63,903 nt of DNA, from positions 1-63,903 of the forward strand of contig JAFUQM010000020.1 of NCBI GenBank assembly GCA_017472325.1, written 5' to 3'. Shown one piece after another: positions 37,291 through 45,679 of the stretch; position 1 is the first letter of the stretch, and every line of letters starts with the position of its first letter. The position numbers were made by a program, and so were the translations under genes. The notes beneath the pieces were generated by a model, which saw only the letters and a program-made list of their open reading frames with translations, did no database searches and was not told the DNA's origin. The stretch comes from Lachnospiraceae bacterium. Lineage in GTDB: Bacteria; Bacillota; Clostridia; Lachnospirales; Lachnospiraceae.

Positions 37291-37322
37291 AATCACACTT
37301 CTCCAAGATTCGATTTTTTATT

Positions 37323-37700
37323 TCAAAAAATATGCTCAAACGCATTCTGATGCCATACAATTGTTTCGTCTGTCATGGCAATCACATCATATCTGACAGG
37401 AACCGCATCATTATATTGATATCTCATTCTGTAATAATCTGCCGTTTTACATATCTTTTTTCTCTTTGTAAATGTAATTGCGTCTTCTGGCATCCCATAT
37501 TTTTTCGTATGACGATATTTTACTTCCACAAAAACAAGATATTTTCCATGTCTTCCTATAATATCAATTTCTCCCTGCTTACAATAAAAGTTTTGCGCTA
37601 AAATATGCACCCCGTTTTCACGCAAATATTTCACAGCAAGGCTCTCTTTTTCTGCTCCTGTCCCTTTTGCAGTCTGCAGTTCTATGTTTCTATTATCCAA
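37323..37700 (-). CDS. yraN: YraN-family endonuclease-like protein (UPF0102)
   Basis: A 125 aa protein with a restriction-endonuclease-like fold: GEIDIIGR, then VFVEVKYR, the D-ExK active-site pattern. The family sits next to rnhB and rbgA in many bacteria, and a role in DNA processing has been proposed. It lies about 33 bp upstream of pgeF on the same strand and belongs to the same run. Confidence 0.92.
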   Translation of the reverse strand: MDNRNIELQTAKGTGAEKESLAVKYLRENGVHILAQNFYCKQGEIDIIGRHGKYLVFVEVKYRHTKKYGMPEDAITFTKRKKICKTADYYRMRYQYNDAVPVRYDVIAMTDETIVWHQNAFEHIF

Positions 37701-37737
37701 TCTACTCTCTTTTTATTTTCTCTCAGAACACATCTCA

Positions 37738-38025
37738 CTATTTTTTTATCTTTGCCCGTATCTTATCCATAGAATCTACAAAGACAAGTATCTCTGCCAC
37801 TGCTTCATACAACTCTGGCGGAATCATATCACCTATTTCTAGACGCGATAAGGTTTCTGCCAATTTATCATCTCTATGAACTGGTACTTCAGCTTCTTTT
37901 GCCTTTTCAATAATTTTCTCTGCAAGCATACCTCGCCCGCTCGCAATGACTCTAGGGGCATTATCCTCCGGATCATATTCAAGCGCAATTGCCTGCTTCA
38001 CTTTTTCACGTTTTTCTTCTGCCAT
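37738..38025 (-). CDS. FlhB C-terminal-domain-like protein (YlqH family)
   Basis: A 95 aa protein from MAEEKREKVKQAIALEYDP, with AAAGGGG before the ATG. It matches the cytoplasmic domain of type III export switch proteins: YDPEDNAPRVIASGRGMLAEKIIEKAKE and LEIGDMIPPELYEAVAEILVFV. It has no membrane domain, and the NPTH autocleavage motif is not present (EYDPEDNAP instead). It corresponds to Bacillus YlqH, beside rnhB and rbgA. It follows the FliK-like gene immediately, so the two may act together outside the flagellum. Confidence 0.88.
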   Translation of the reverse strand: MAEEKREKVKQAIALEYDPEDNAPRVIASGRGMLAEKIIEKAKEAEVPVHRDDKLAETLSRLEIGDMIPPELYEAVAEILVFVDSMDKIRAKIKK

Positions 38026-38035
38026 ATATTCCCCT

Positions 38036-39787
38036 TTATGCTCTGACATCAAAAGATTGTGTAGAAAGCAGGCTCACATTTTTATCCTGCTTTAATATTT
38101 CTTCCATTACATTAGTCTTTCTATTTTCCCGCACAACCGCTTCTGTTGCTACATTATAACCACGCTTCTGTAAACGTTCATTTAAAATATGTAGATTACT
38201 TTCAATAAAATCAAGCAATTCGTCTGTCTCCAAGTAAAACTTCGTACTTAACTTTTCATTCTGTAACTGCACATAAACATCTACCATACCAAGATGCTCC
38301 ATATCCAGATGCAACAATGCACTGACATTCCCCTCTTTCTTGGCAAGGTTTCGTTTATTTGCATATACATACAATTCTCCGTGCGTACTATTTCCGGACA
38401 TCTTTAATGGAAGCTGTACATAAGCAAATGCCTGATTGAGCTGATGCATAAAATCAATATTATCCCTCACATTTTCTACGGTCTTAGCAAGTGTAGAATC
38501 CGCCTGTGCTGCCTTACTCAAAACATTCGTCAATCGATTGGTCTGTTCTCTTAGCTTCGTATAAAATTCCTCTATTTTGTCACCATTCTTAACATCCTGC
38601 GGATGCAACAAAAACTGGTTATGAATTTCTGATTTTAATATGTGCGAAAATTCTTTGCTGTTTAAGATTGCATGGAGCGTTTCTTTGACCATTGCTTCTC
38701 TTCCTGTGAGCGAAGCAGTATTTTGTCCTACCTGTTGATTGGCAGTTTCTGTATTGGCTACATCTCCCCCCGGTATATCAGATGTGGCATTGCCTGTCTG
38801 GTTTTGCTTCTGCATTTGCGCAAAACCTTTATCTGTTTGATTCTGTCCCTCAGTAAAGACTTTTGTACTATTTTGTATCATTTCTGCTTCTTTTTCCGCA
38901 AATTCTTTTACAATTGCTAACACATCCTGCAACGACATCTCACCATTTTTTATCTGCGCCACCTGTTCTGGAGATGCACCTGCCTGAGATAATAAATCGG
39001 CCAGTTGCGCTCTTGCCTCTGTATCTGGTAAAACCTGTGCTAGTGATACGGATTCCTGTCCTCCTGCCTGCGTTAAGGAATCCAACATATTGCTAATAAA
39101 TCCCATTGCCTGTGGCAATTCATTCTGATTTAATTGCGACAGCATCTCTGTTGGAATACTATCTGCAATAACATCTACAGATGCTGAAATCTGATGTTCG
39201 TAATTCTTATATTGTTCAAATTGCGTAATATTCTCTGGGGTAATCGGAATATGCAGCCGATTCATTTGTACAAGCGTTAGTGGACTAACATCTGGATTTT
39301 GAATCATCGTTTTATATGTATCAAACAACGTTTGCTTATCGATTGGCATACCTTCCTTCATCAGTGTCGAAACCATGAAAGCTGTATCTTCGTTAACAGG
39401 CATTCCTGCCGCATCTAACGCCTTCAATACACTGGTATCACTTGAAAGATTTGTTTGTAATGGTCTAAGTGCCAGCATATTTCCATGATTGCCTTTTACC
39501 TCAAAAGACATCAACTGCCCTATCGCTGGCTTCACCCCACTATCCAAACGTGCTGTAAGTAAAAATTCTTTTCCAATAAGTATCTGGACTTCATTACCTT
39601 TAACATCCATAATCTCACCTTGTAGCGTCTGCCCAGGTGATAAATTTAACAATTCTTTGGTCATAGCATACTGTCTGGCACCCTCAGACTGGACAGCATT
39701 GCCCACATCAGCTTTAGTAGCTTTCTGATACGAAACATCTGCAGTATTGTGACTTCCTCTGAATAATCCACTTAAATCAAATGCCAT
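38036..39787 (-). CDS. FliK-like protein (YlqG position), hook-length-control C-terminal fold
   Basis: The 583 aa protein opens with a beta-barrel-like segment (SPGQTLQGEIMDVKGNEVQILIGKEFLLTARLD). A Gln/Asn/Thr-rich middle (about residues 200-380) follows. The C-terminal region, SALLHLDMEHLGMVDVYVQLQNEKLSTKFYLET...LNERLQKRGYNV, resembles the FliK secretion-switch domain. No other flagellar gene lies in the window. It starts the pair with the FlhB-C-like gene and follows rnhB, as in Bacillus ylqG. Function is unproven. Confidence 0.8.
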   Translation of the reverse strand: MAFDLSGLFRGSHNTADVSYQKATKADVGNAVQSEGARQYAMTKELLNLSPGQTLQGEIMDVKGNEVQILIGKEFLLTARLDSGVKPAIGQLMSFEVKGNHGNMLALRPLQTNLSSDTSVLKALDAAGMPVNEDTAFMVSTLMKEGMPIDKQTLFDTYKTMIQNPDVSPLTLVQMNRLHIPITPENITQFEQYKNYEHQISASVDVIADSIPTEMLSQLNQNELPQAMGFISNMLDSLTQAGGQESVSLAQVLPDTEARAQLADLLSQAGASPEQVAQIKNGEMSLQDVLAIVKEFAEKEAEMIQNSTKVFTEGQNQTDKGFAQMQKQNQTGNATSDIPGGDVANTETANQQVGQNTASLTGREAMVKETLHAILNSKEFSHILKSEIHNQFLLHPQDVKNGDKIEEFYTKLREQTNRLTNVLSKAAQADSTLAKTVENVRDNIDFMHQLNQAFAYVQLPLKMSGNSTHGELYVYANKRNLAKKEGNVSALLHLDMEHLGMVDVYVQLQNEKLSTKFYLETDELLDFIESNLHILNERLQKRGYNVATEAVVRENRKTNVMEEILKQDKNVSLLSTQSFDVRA

Positions 39788-39820
39788 ATGTGTTCCTGCT
39801 CTCCTAACCCCAAATTGTAT

Positions 39821-40591
39821 CTATGATACATTCACAAAATTTTTAATAAATGATTTTCTATGTATTGGCGACGGCCCGTACTTCTTTAGTGCCTCAATGT
39901 GTGCCTGTGCACCATACCCTTTATTGGAAGCAAATCCATACTCTGGCATAATGCTGTCATACTGTACCATCAATCTATCTCTTGTTACTTTTGCAATAAT
40001 GCTTGCTGCCGCTATCGAAACACTTTTTGCGTCCCCTTTGATAATCGGCACCTGTCTAATCGTAACTTCTGGAATCGTAACTGCATCATTCAAAAGCACG
40101 TCCGGTTTTACTGACAGATTCGTAACTGCTTCTCTCATTGCTTCATAGGTAGCCTGTAAAATATTAATCTCATCAATACGTTTTGGACTTGCATATCCTA
40201 TTCCTGTTGCTATGGCTTCTGACATAATAACATCATAAAGTTCTTCTCTTTTCTTCTCACTTAACTGCTTAGAATCATTAAGATAAAGAATCTGACAATC
40301 CTTTGGCAAAATCACTGCACCTGCCACAACAGGTCCTGCCAAAGGTCCTCTTCCTACTTCGTCTATTCCACATACATACCCAAATGTTTCATACTGTCTT
40401 TCGTATTCCTTCATTGCTTCAATACGAGCTTTTTCTTTTTGCCATGCAGCTATTTTTTTCTCTGCTCTTGCAATCTCTGCCTGTACTCCTGCACGCACAT
40501 CTGTTTTATAGCTGTTTATTAATTCAGGCAGTTGTTCTATCCCAACTGCCTGAAACATGGATTTTATCTCTTTAATTGATATTTCTCCCAT
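39821..40591 (-). CDS. rnhB: Ribonuclease HII
   Basis: Cleaves RNA in RNA/DNA hybrids and at single ribonucleotides. It is 256 aa. The catalytic Asp77-Glu78 lie in CGIDEVGRGPLAGPVVAGAV. NDSKQLSEKKRE follows, with a third acidic residue in LLNDAVTIPE. The ~70-residue basic helical N-terminal extension is usual for Firmicute RNase HII. It lies 12 bp after a signal peptidase gene. Confidence 0.96.
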   Translation of the reverse strand: MGEISIKEIKSMFQAVGIEQLPELINSYKTDVRAGVQAEIARAEKKIAAWQKEKARIEAMKEYERQYETFGYVCGIDEVGRGPLAGPVVAGAVILPKDCQILYLNDSKQLSEKKREELYDVIMSEAIATGIGYASPKRIDEINILQATYEAMREAVTNLSVKPDVLLNDAVTIPEVTIRQVPIIKGDAKSVSIAAASIIAKVTRDRLMVQYDSIMPEYGFASNKGYGAQAHIEALKKYGPSPIHRKSFIKNFVNVS

Positions 40592-40603
40592 TGCTTTTCT
40601 CCA

Positions 40604-41143
40604 TTACTGGTGTTTTAAAATACCCGCCTTATTAATTGGCAATATACGTACCCATGCACGACCAATTATCTGGTCTCTTTTAATATTACCTACGCTTGGG
40701 TCCCTACTATCAGAGCTATTATTTCTATTATCTCCAAGCACAAAATATTCATCATCTCCAAGTGTAATCTCGGTTGCAGCTCGTCCTGCAGATTTTATAA
40801 CTTCTTTTCCGTAAGATTCCTCTAATATCTCACCATTTATCCAGACAACTCCGCTTTCATCAATTTGTACCGTTTCACCTGGCATACCAATAATTCTTTT
40901 GATATAAAAAACATCTTCCTGATATTGGAATGGGAACACAATAATATCAAATCTTTGTGGATCTTTAAAACGATAGGAAATCTTATCCACAATCAACTGA
41001 TCATTATCATATAGCGTATTTTCCATAGAGGCGCCCGACACTTCTGTTCTTTGCCCTACATACGTGATGACCAAATATGTAAGTCCAAGTATAACTAACA
41101 AGTATACACTCATACTAAATATTTCTTTGATTGCATTTTTCAT
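40604..41143 (-). CDS. lepB: Type I signal peptidase (first of two)
   Basis: A 179 aa protein with one N-terminal transmembrane segment (VYLLVILGLTYLVITYV). The serine/lysine dyad is Ser39 in SGASMENTL and Lys82 in YIKRIIGMPGE. The GDNRNNSSDSR box E is intact. It removes signal peptides on the outer membrane face. It shares about half its residues with the second copy at 42 kb. The pair flanks rbgA, which suggests an old duplication. Confidence 0.95.
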   Translation of the reverse strand: MKNAIKEIFSMSVYLLVILGLTYLVITYVGQRTEVSGASMENTLYDNDQLIVDKISYRFKDPQRFDIIVFPFQYQEDVFYIKRIIGMPGETVQIDESGVVWINGEILEESYGKEVIKSAGRAATEITLGDDEYFVLGDNRNNSSDSRDPSVGNIKRDQIIGRAWVRILPINKAGILKHQ

Positions 41144-41160
41144 CTATTATGTTCTCCAAT

Positions 41161-42009
41161 CTATATATTTTCTGGGAATTCCAGTGTAATTTTTCCTATT
41201 TTGCCACTGCGGAACTCATCCAGCACGATAGCTGCTGCTTTGGCAATATCTGGTTTCTCGCCTTTTGTTAAACATTTTCTACTAATGCAGATTGCCTGCA
41301 GTACAGTAAATGGATCACCTTCTTCTGAAACATCATAACGTTTGCTTAACATCCCTGCATAATGTTCCTGCATAAAGCGGATGAATTCCATTGTCAGTTC
41401 TTCCAACTGCAAAATCTGGTCATTCATGGAACCAATGAGTGCAAGTCTCTTTCCAACTTCCTGGTCCTCAAATTTCGGCCATAAAATACCCGGTGTATCT
41501 AACAGTTCCAGATTCTTATTCAGACGTATCCATTGCTTGCCCTTTGTTACACCTGGCTTATTGCCTGTTTTTGCACACGCTTTTCCACAAAACGAATTGA
41601 TAAACGTAGACTTTCCTACATTCGGAATTCCTACTACCATTGCCCGCACAGGACGATTAATGATTCCACGTTTTCTATCACGCTCTATTTTCTCTTTGCA
41701 AGCTTCCTGCACAACGCCTTGAATGGATTTGATGCCAGTCCCTTTCTGAGAATTCACTTCCACGACATGAAATCCTTTTGCTGTAAAATATTCCATCCAT
41801 TGTTTATTATAATTATTATCGGCTAAATCCGACTTGTTCAAAAGAATGATTCTCGATTTATTTTTTCCCAGTTCATCAATTTCTGGATTCCTACTACTTA
41901 GCGGAATTCTAGCATCCACAAGTTCAATTACCAAGTCAATTAATTTGATATTCTCCTGCATCATGCGCTTTGCTTTCATCATATGACCAGGATACCATTG
42001 ATAATTCAT
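41161..42009 (-). CDS. rbgA: Ribosome biogenesis GTPase RbgA (YlqF)
   Basis: Circularly permuted GTPase needed for late 50S assembly. It is 282 aa. The order G4 NKSD (58-61) before G1 GIPNVGKS (127-134) shows the permutation. G3 is DTPGILWP, and a C-terminal RNA-binding ANTAR-like segment runs from about 200. The opening MNYQWYPGHMMKAKR is the family signature. It lies between two lepB genes in the operon headed by the second lepB. Confidence 0.96.
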   Translation of the reverse strand: MNYQWYPGHMMKAKRMMQENIKLIDLVIELVDARIPLSSRNPEIDELGKNKSRIILLNKSDLADNNYNKQWMEYFTAKGFHVVEVNSQKGTGIKSIQGVVQEACKEKIERDRKRGIINRPVRAMVVGIPNVGKSTFINSFCGKACAKTGNKPGVTKGKQWIRLNKNLELLDTPGILWPKFEDQEVGKRLALIGSMNDQILQLEELTMEFIRFMQEHYAGMLSKRYDVSEEGDPFTVLQAICISRKCLTKGEKPDIAKAAAIVLDEFRSGKIGKITLEFPENI

Positions 42010-42038
42010 CTATTTATCCTCCACTACATTTCCTATTC

Positions 42039-42623
42039 TTAACGAACAAGTCCCATACTGCTTTCCTGTGATGCCATATGGAACCATGCCCTTCCTATAA
42101 TTGTATCTCTCTGTACATTACCAATGTTGGTTGAACGGCTGTCTTCACTATTATTTCTGTTATCTCCTAATACAAAAAATTCATCATCTCCCAGTTGGAT
42201 TTCATTTTCTGCAACACCCGCATCTGCAATTTTATCATAAGAATCACTGTCTGCTTCCAGTTCTCCATCAACGTATACTTTTCCATCCATAATCTGTACC
42301 GTCTCTCCCGGTACCGCTATCACTCTTTTAATATAATAATGGGAATTTTTGTTACCATTGGGCTGAAATACAATAACATCACCTTTTTGAGGTGAAAATA
42401 ACATATATGACAGACGGTTAATCATAACCTTCTGTCCATTATATAAGGAATTTTCCATAGATACACCAATAACACTTGTCACGGTTCCAATGGAATATAC
42501 CACAAAAAAAGCAAGAAACATTGCCATTCCCACTATAAAAATCCAGTTACCTATTTCTTTCATTGTAGAGGAACTGATTTTCTTGCGTTTATTATAAAAA
42601 TGTAATCCTTTTCTTCGTCTCAT
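42039..42623 (-). CDS. lepB: Type I signal peptidase (second of two)
   Basis: The 194 aa protein starts at MRRRKGLHFYNKRKK (AGGTG upstream; a GTG start 2 codons earlier is possible). A strongly basic cytoplasmic N-tail precedes one membrane segment (IFIVGMAMFLAFFVVYS). Catalytic Ser55 lies in GVSMENSL and Lys99 in YIKRVIAVPGE. Box E is GDNRNNSEDSR. It is the first gene of the lepB-rbgA-lepB-rnhB-fliK-like-flhB-like-yraN-pgeF run, with a good promoter. Confidence 0.95.
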   Translation of the reverse strand: MRRRKGLHFYNKRKKISSSTMKEIGNWIFIVGMAMFLAFFVVYSIGTVTSVIGVSMENSLYNGQKVMINRLSYMLFSPQKGDVIVFQPNGNKNSHYYIKRVIAVPGETVQIMDGKVYVDGELEADSDSYDKIADAGVAENEIQLGDDEFFVLGDNRNNSEDSRSTNIGNVQRDTIIGRAWFHMASQESSMGLVR

Positions 42624-42655
42624 ACACACACCTATTTCTTATTCTTCCACACAAC

Positions 42656-42684
42656 AGTATACATGAAAATAAAGAACTGGGCAA
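42656..42684 (-). promoter_or_regulatory. Promoter of the lepB-rbgA-rnhB-pgeF run
   Basis: Minus strand TTGCCC (42679-42684), 17 bp spacer, TATACT (42656-42661), between the rplS terminator and lepB. Confidence 0.75.
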
Positions 42685-42733
42685 GTCTTGTAACCGTACA
42701 AACATTCATCTTATTCATGTCCTACCAAAACAA

Positions 42734-42763
42734 AAAGGACACTACCTTACGATAATGTCCTTT
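42734..42763 (-). terminator. Intrinsic terminator of rplS
   Basis: On the minus strand AAAGGACA and TGTCCTTT form the stem base around a TTATCGTAAGGTAG-type loop, followed by TTGTTTTG. It makes rplS a single-gene unit. Confidence 0.85.
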
Positions 42764-42773
42764 ACTTTGCATA

Positions 42774-43121
42774 TTATCTTACTAATTCTTTAACTTTAGC
42801 GCTCTTACCAACACGTTTTCTTAAATAGTTAAGTTTAGCACGTCTTACTTTACCACGTCTTACTACTTCTACTTTTTCTACGTTTGGGGAGTGTAATGGC
42901 CATGTTTTTTCAACGCCAACACCATTGGAAGTTTTTCTTACTGTGAATGTAGCACGATTGCTTCCACCCTGCTTCTTTAATACAGTACCTTCAAATACCT
43001 GGATTCTTTCACGGTTACCTTCTTTGATTTTACCGTAAACTTTTACTGTGTCACCTACGTTAAATTCAGGTACTTCTGCTTTTAACTGAGCTGCTTCGAT
43101 GTTTTTGATAATATCGTTCAT
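42774..43121 (-). CDS. rplS: 50S ribosomal protein L19
   Basis: A 115 aa protein at the 30S-50S interface. Family motifs are [28 protein letters not shown] and [28 protein letters not shown] precedes the ATG. It has its own promoter and terminator, whereas in most Firmicutes it is co-transcribed with trmD. Here trmD is 4 kb away in a different unit. Confidence 0.97.
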   Translation of the reverse strand: MNDIIKNIEAAQLKAEVPEFNVGDTVKVYGKIKEGNRERIQVFEGTVLKKQGGSNRATFTVRKTSNGVGVEKTWPLHSPNVEKVEVVRRGKVRRAKLNYLRKRVGKSAKVKELVR

Positions 43122-43199
43122 GTTGTTCCTCCTTGATTGACTGGATGTTCTTAATACATAATTTGTAACAGAGGACCATCTCTTTCTCGCAACTCGTAT

Positions 43200-43228
43200 A
43201 CTTTAACACAAACAAATAGGAAATGCAA
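43200..43228 (-). promoter_or_regulatory. Promoter of rplS
   Basis: Minus strand TTGCAT (43223-43228), 17 bp spacer, TAAAGT (43200-43205). This leaves a leader of about 70 nt. No L19-type autoregulatory structure was recognised by eye. Confidence 0.7.
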
Positions 43229-43254
43229 GTACTTTTGAGGATTTTTAAGTTTTT

Positions 43255-43962
43255 TCAATCACTTAGATTCAAAATGTTGATGTAATCGTTCATACTTGTA
43301 AACTTTTGATAATACAACCGCTTTGTATCCAGTATAATTTCAAAGGTATTATCATTTAATCTACGAATTATTTTTTCTAATTTTCTAGCAGAACTTGCGT
43401 CAAATCCATTGCAATTATAATATGCTAATGTAATATGTGGTGTCAATGGATAACTTAACTGCTTGACTCCATCAACAATATCGTATAACGCAAATAGTTT
43501 CCTATGTTCTTCCTCATCTGCTGGATACAGTCCAAGTACAAGACTAATATCTACCATGTTAAAGACACATTTTGTTTTCATTCTAATAATCTGTGGTTTG
43601 ATTTTTGCCCGTACCTCTTTTACAATCTTAATTTCATTCTCAAAAACTTCGTCCGCCACTTCACATAAAACAGGCGAATTGCTAAGGTCGTGTAACGTCA
43701 CATGAAATGTACTATAATCTAATTGCTCACAAAAGCATTCTGAGGCATCCTTGTATAGTTCATCTACATATTCTGATACCTTTTTCTTAGTATCGGCATC
43801 CAGGTCAAATACTACCGTATCACCATAAAATTCTTTATATTGATTATCAGTGCCTACTTTACTGACAACTGCAGGACTCACATGAAAATAATCTTTTCCA
43901 AAATCGGCTTCCTTCTTCTCAAATGAATGAATTCTTTCTAAAAAATCTATATAATTTTCCAC
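43255..43962 (-). CDS. 2H phosphoesterase-like protein (LigT/2'-5' RNA ligase superfamily)
   Basis: A 235 aa protein with the two family-defining motifs: HVTL at residues 87-90 (DYSTFHVTLHDL) and HITL at 176-179 (TPHITLAYY). They provide the paired His-Thr active site of cyclic phosphodiesterases and 2'-5' RNA ligases. No neighbour indicates a substrate. RNA end repair or a cyclic phosphate metabolite is possible. It is a single-gene unit, divergent from the oxidoreductase gene. Confidence 0.82.
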   Translation of the reverse strand: MENYIDFLERIHSFEKKEADFGKDYFHVSPAVVSKVGTDNQYKEFYGDTVVFDLDADTKKKVSEYVDELYKDASECFCEQLDYSTFHVTLHDLSNSPVLCEVADEVFENEIKIVKEVRAKIKPQIIRMKTKCVFNMVDISLVLGLYPADEEEHRKLFALYDIVDGVKQLSYPLTPHITLAYYNCNGFDASSARKLEKIIRRLNDNTFEIILDTKRLYYQKFTSMNDYINILNLSD

Positions 43963-44066
43963 TCAATATCCACTCCTTTTCTTCTTGCTTTACATTGTAG
44001 CATGATACTATCCAAAATTCATCTAATTTTATTTCTTTGCTAATTTTATTCCTTTGCCATGTTTTG

Positions 44067-44095
44067 TTGTTTTTTTCATCCTCCAATGCTAAAAT
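44067..44095 (+). promoter_or_regulatory. Probable promoter of the flavodoxin-fold oxidoreductase gene
   Basis: TTGTTT (44067-44072), 17 bp spacer, TAAAAT (44090-44095), preceded by a TG extension. Confidence 0.6.
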
Positions 44096-44143
44096 CTAAG
44101 TAGAAATCAATAAAATCTCATATATACAAAAGAGGAAAATTTT

Positions 44144-45508
44144 ATGAAAATACTAGTTTTAAACGGCAGTCCAAAAGGCGAATATAGCATTACGTTACAA
44201 ACAGTGCGTTATTTAGAAAAAATAAATCCACAAGATACTTTTACCGTTCTTCATGTCGGACAGCGTATCAAAGCCTTGGAGAAAGATTTTGAACCGATTA
44301 TAGAAACCTTAACAGAAGCAGATGTTCTTCTGTTTGCATATCCAGTTTATACCTTTATGGCACCTTCCCAGCTCCATCGCTTTATTGAGTTAATGAAAGA
44401 ATATAACGTACCTGTGGCTGGCAAATTTGCTACGCAGATTACGACTTCAAAACATTTTTATGATGTTACAGCACATCGCTATATTCAGGATAATTGTCAA
44501 GATATGGGACTTAAATTTGTCCGTGGATTATCTGCAGATATGGAGGATTTAACGTTCCCTAAAGGGCAACAGGAAGCACGCAATTTCTGGGAACACTTCA
44601 ATTGGTGTATTACAAACGAATACTATGAACCTTGCTATCAGAGAAGTTATACGCCTTCCTATCAACCTGTATCGATTCCAACAGCATCCTCCCAAACGAA
44701 AAATGGTGATGTTGTTATCGTAACAGACTGTGCTGCTGATAATGCACAACTGCGTTCTATGATTTCACGCTTTCAAGCAGTACTGCCTATAAAAAGTAGA
44801 ATCGTGAATATTCGTAAATATCCTTTAAAAGGTGGATGTCTTGGCTGTTTTCACTGCGCTACAGACGGTACCTGCATTTACAAAGATGGATTTGATACTT
44901 TTCTTCGTGACAGCATCCAGACTGCAGATGCTATTATTTATGCGTTCAGCATAAAAGACCACTCTATGGGATCTATTTTTAAAATGTATGATGACCGCCA
45001 GTTCTGCAATGGACACCGTACTGTGACAATGAATATGCCAATCGGATATATTATTAGTGGCAATCTCTCAGAAGAAGAAAATTTGCGAACTATTGTCGAA
45101 GCCCGTTCTCAAGTTGGTGGAAATATTCCTGCCGGCATTGCAACAGATGAATTTGACCCAAATGTAGCCATTGATAAACTTGCTTCTTCCCTCTCATATG
45201 TACTTGACCACCAATATATCCAACCACAGAATTTCTATGGCATCGGTGGAATGAAAATATTCCGTGATTTAATCTATCAAATGCAGGGAATGATGAAGGC
45301 GGACCATAAATTTTTCAAGCAACACGGACAATATGATTTCCCGCAAAAGAACAGAGGAACTATCCTCAAAATGTATCTAGTTGGTGCTCTCATCTCTTCA
45401 CCAAAGTTAAAATCAAAAATGGGAAATTCAATGAATGAAGGCATGATTGCCCCATACCGCAAAGTGCTAGATACTGTAAATCAACTTGATGCGTCAGTTG
45501 CCAAATAA
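44144..45508 (+). CDS. NAD(P)H-dependent FMN reductase family protein with two flavodoxin-like domains
   Basis: The 454 aa protein is about twice the usual length. The N-terminal flavodoxin-fold part has MKILVLNGSPKGEYSITLQT as its FMN phosphate loop and FAYPVYTFMAPSQLHRFIE. A second domain from about residue 185 contains CLGCFHCATDGTCIYKDGFDTFLRDSIQTADAII, the iron-sulfur-flavoprotein-like CxxCxxC pattern. A C-terminal helical part follows. It probably reduces an electron acceptor or xenobiotic through FMN; the partner is unknown. RBS GAGG lies before the ATG. It is a single-gene unit. Confidence 0.82.
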   Translation: MKILVLNGSPKGEYSITLQTVRYLEKINPQDTFTVLHVGQRIKALEKDFEPIIETLTEADVLLFAYPVYTFMAPSQLHRFIELMKEYNVPVAGKFATQITTSKHFYDVTAHRYIQDNCQDMGLKFVRGLSADMEDLTFPKGQQEARNFWEHFNWCITNEYYEPCYQRSYTPSYQPVSIPTASSQTKNGDVVIVTDCAADNAQLRSMISRFQAVLPIKSRIVNIRKYPLKGGCLGCFHCATDGTCIYKDGFDTFLRDSIQTADAIIYAFSIKDHSMGSIFKMYDDRQFCNGHRTVTMNMPIGYIISGNLSEEENLRTIVEARSQVGGNIPAGIATDEFDPNVAIDKLASSLSYVLDHQYIQPQNFYGIGGMKIFRDLIYQMQGMMKADHKFFKQHGQYDFPQKNRGTILKMYLVGALISSPKLKSKMGNSMNEGMIAPYRKVLDTVNQLDASVAK

Positions 45509-45559
45509 ATATACGCCTCATAGCATGAAGCTCTTCATGATAAGGGTAAAACGAAACGA

Positions 45560-45614
45560 CAGCACGCTTCGCGAGCTGTCTTATTCGACCAACCGCCGGC
45601 ACGTTTCACGAGCC
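45560..45614. repeat. Two tandem copies of the small A-A-mismatch hairpin repeat
   Basis: CAGCACGCTTCGCGAGCTG (45560-45578) and GGCACGTTTCACGAGCC (45598-45614) each fold as a stem with one A-A mismatch and a TTC loop, and each is followed by TCTTATT. Stem bases differ between copies, but pairing and mismatch are kept. A third copy is at 32645-32661. They lie between convergent genes, next to the terminator at 45631. Confidence 0.75.
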
Positions 45615-45630
45615 GTCTTATTGAAATAAA

Positions 45631-45675
45631 AATGTTGGAGTCTATGATTTTCAATCATAGATTCCAACATTTTTT
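45631..45675. terminator. Bidirectional terminator between convergent genes
   Basis: AATGTTGGA..TCTATGATT, loop TTC, AATCATAGA..TCCAACATT with one internal mismatch, followed by TTTT on the plus strand and by TTTTTATTTC on the minus strand. It serves both the oxidoreductase gene and trmD. Confidence 0.9.
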
Positions 45676-45679
45676 ATAC

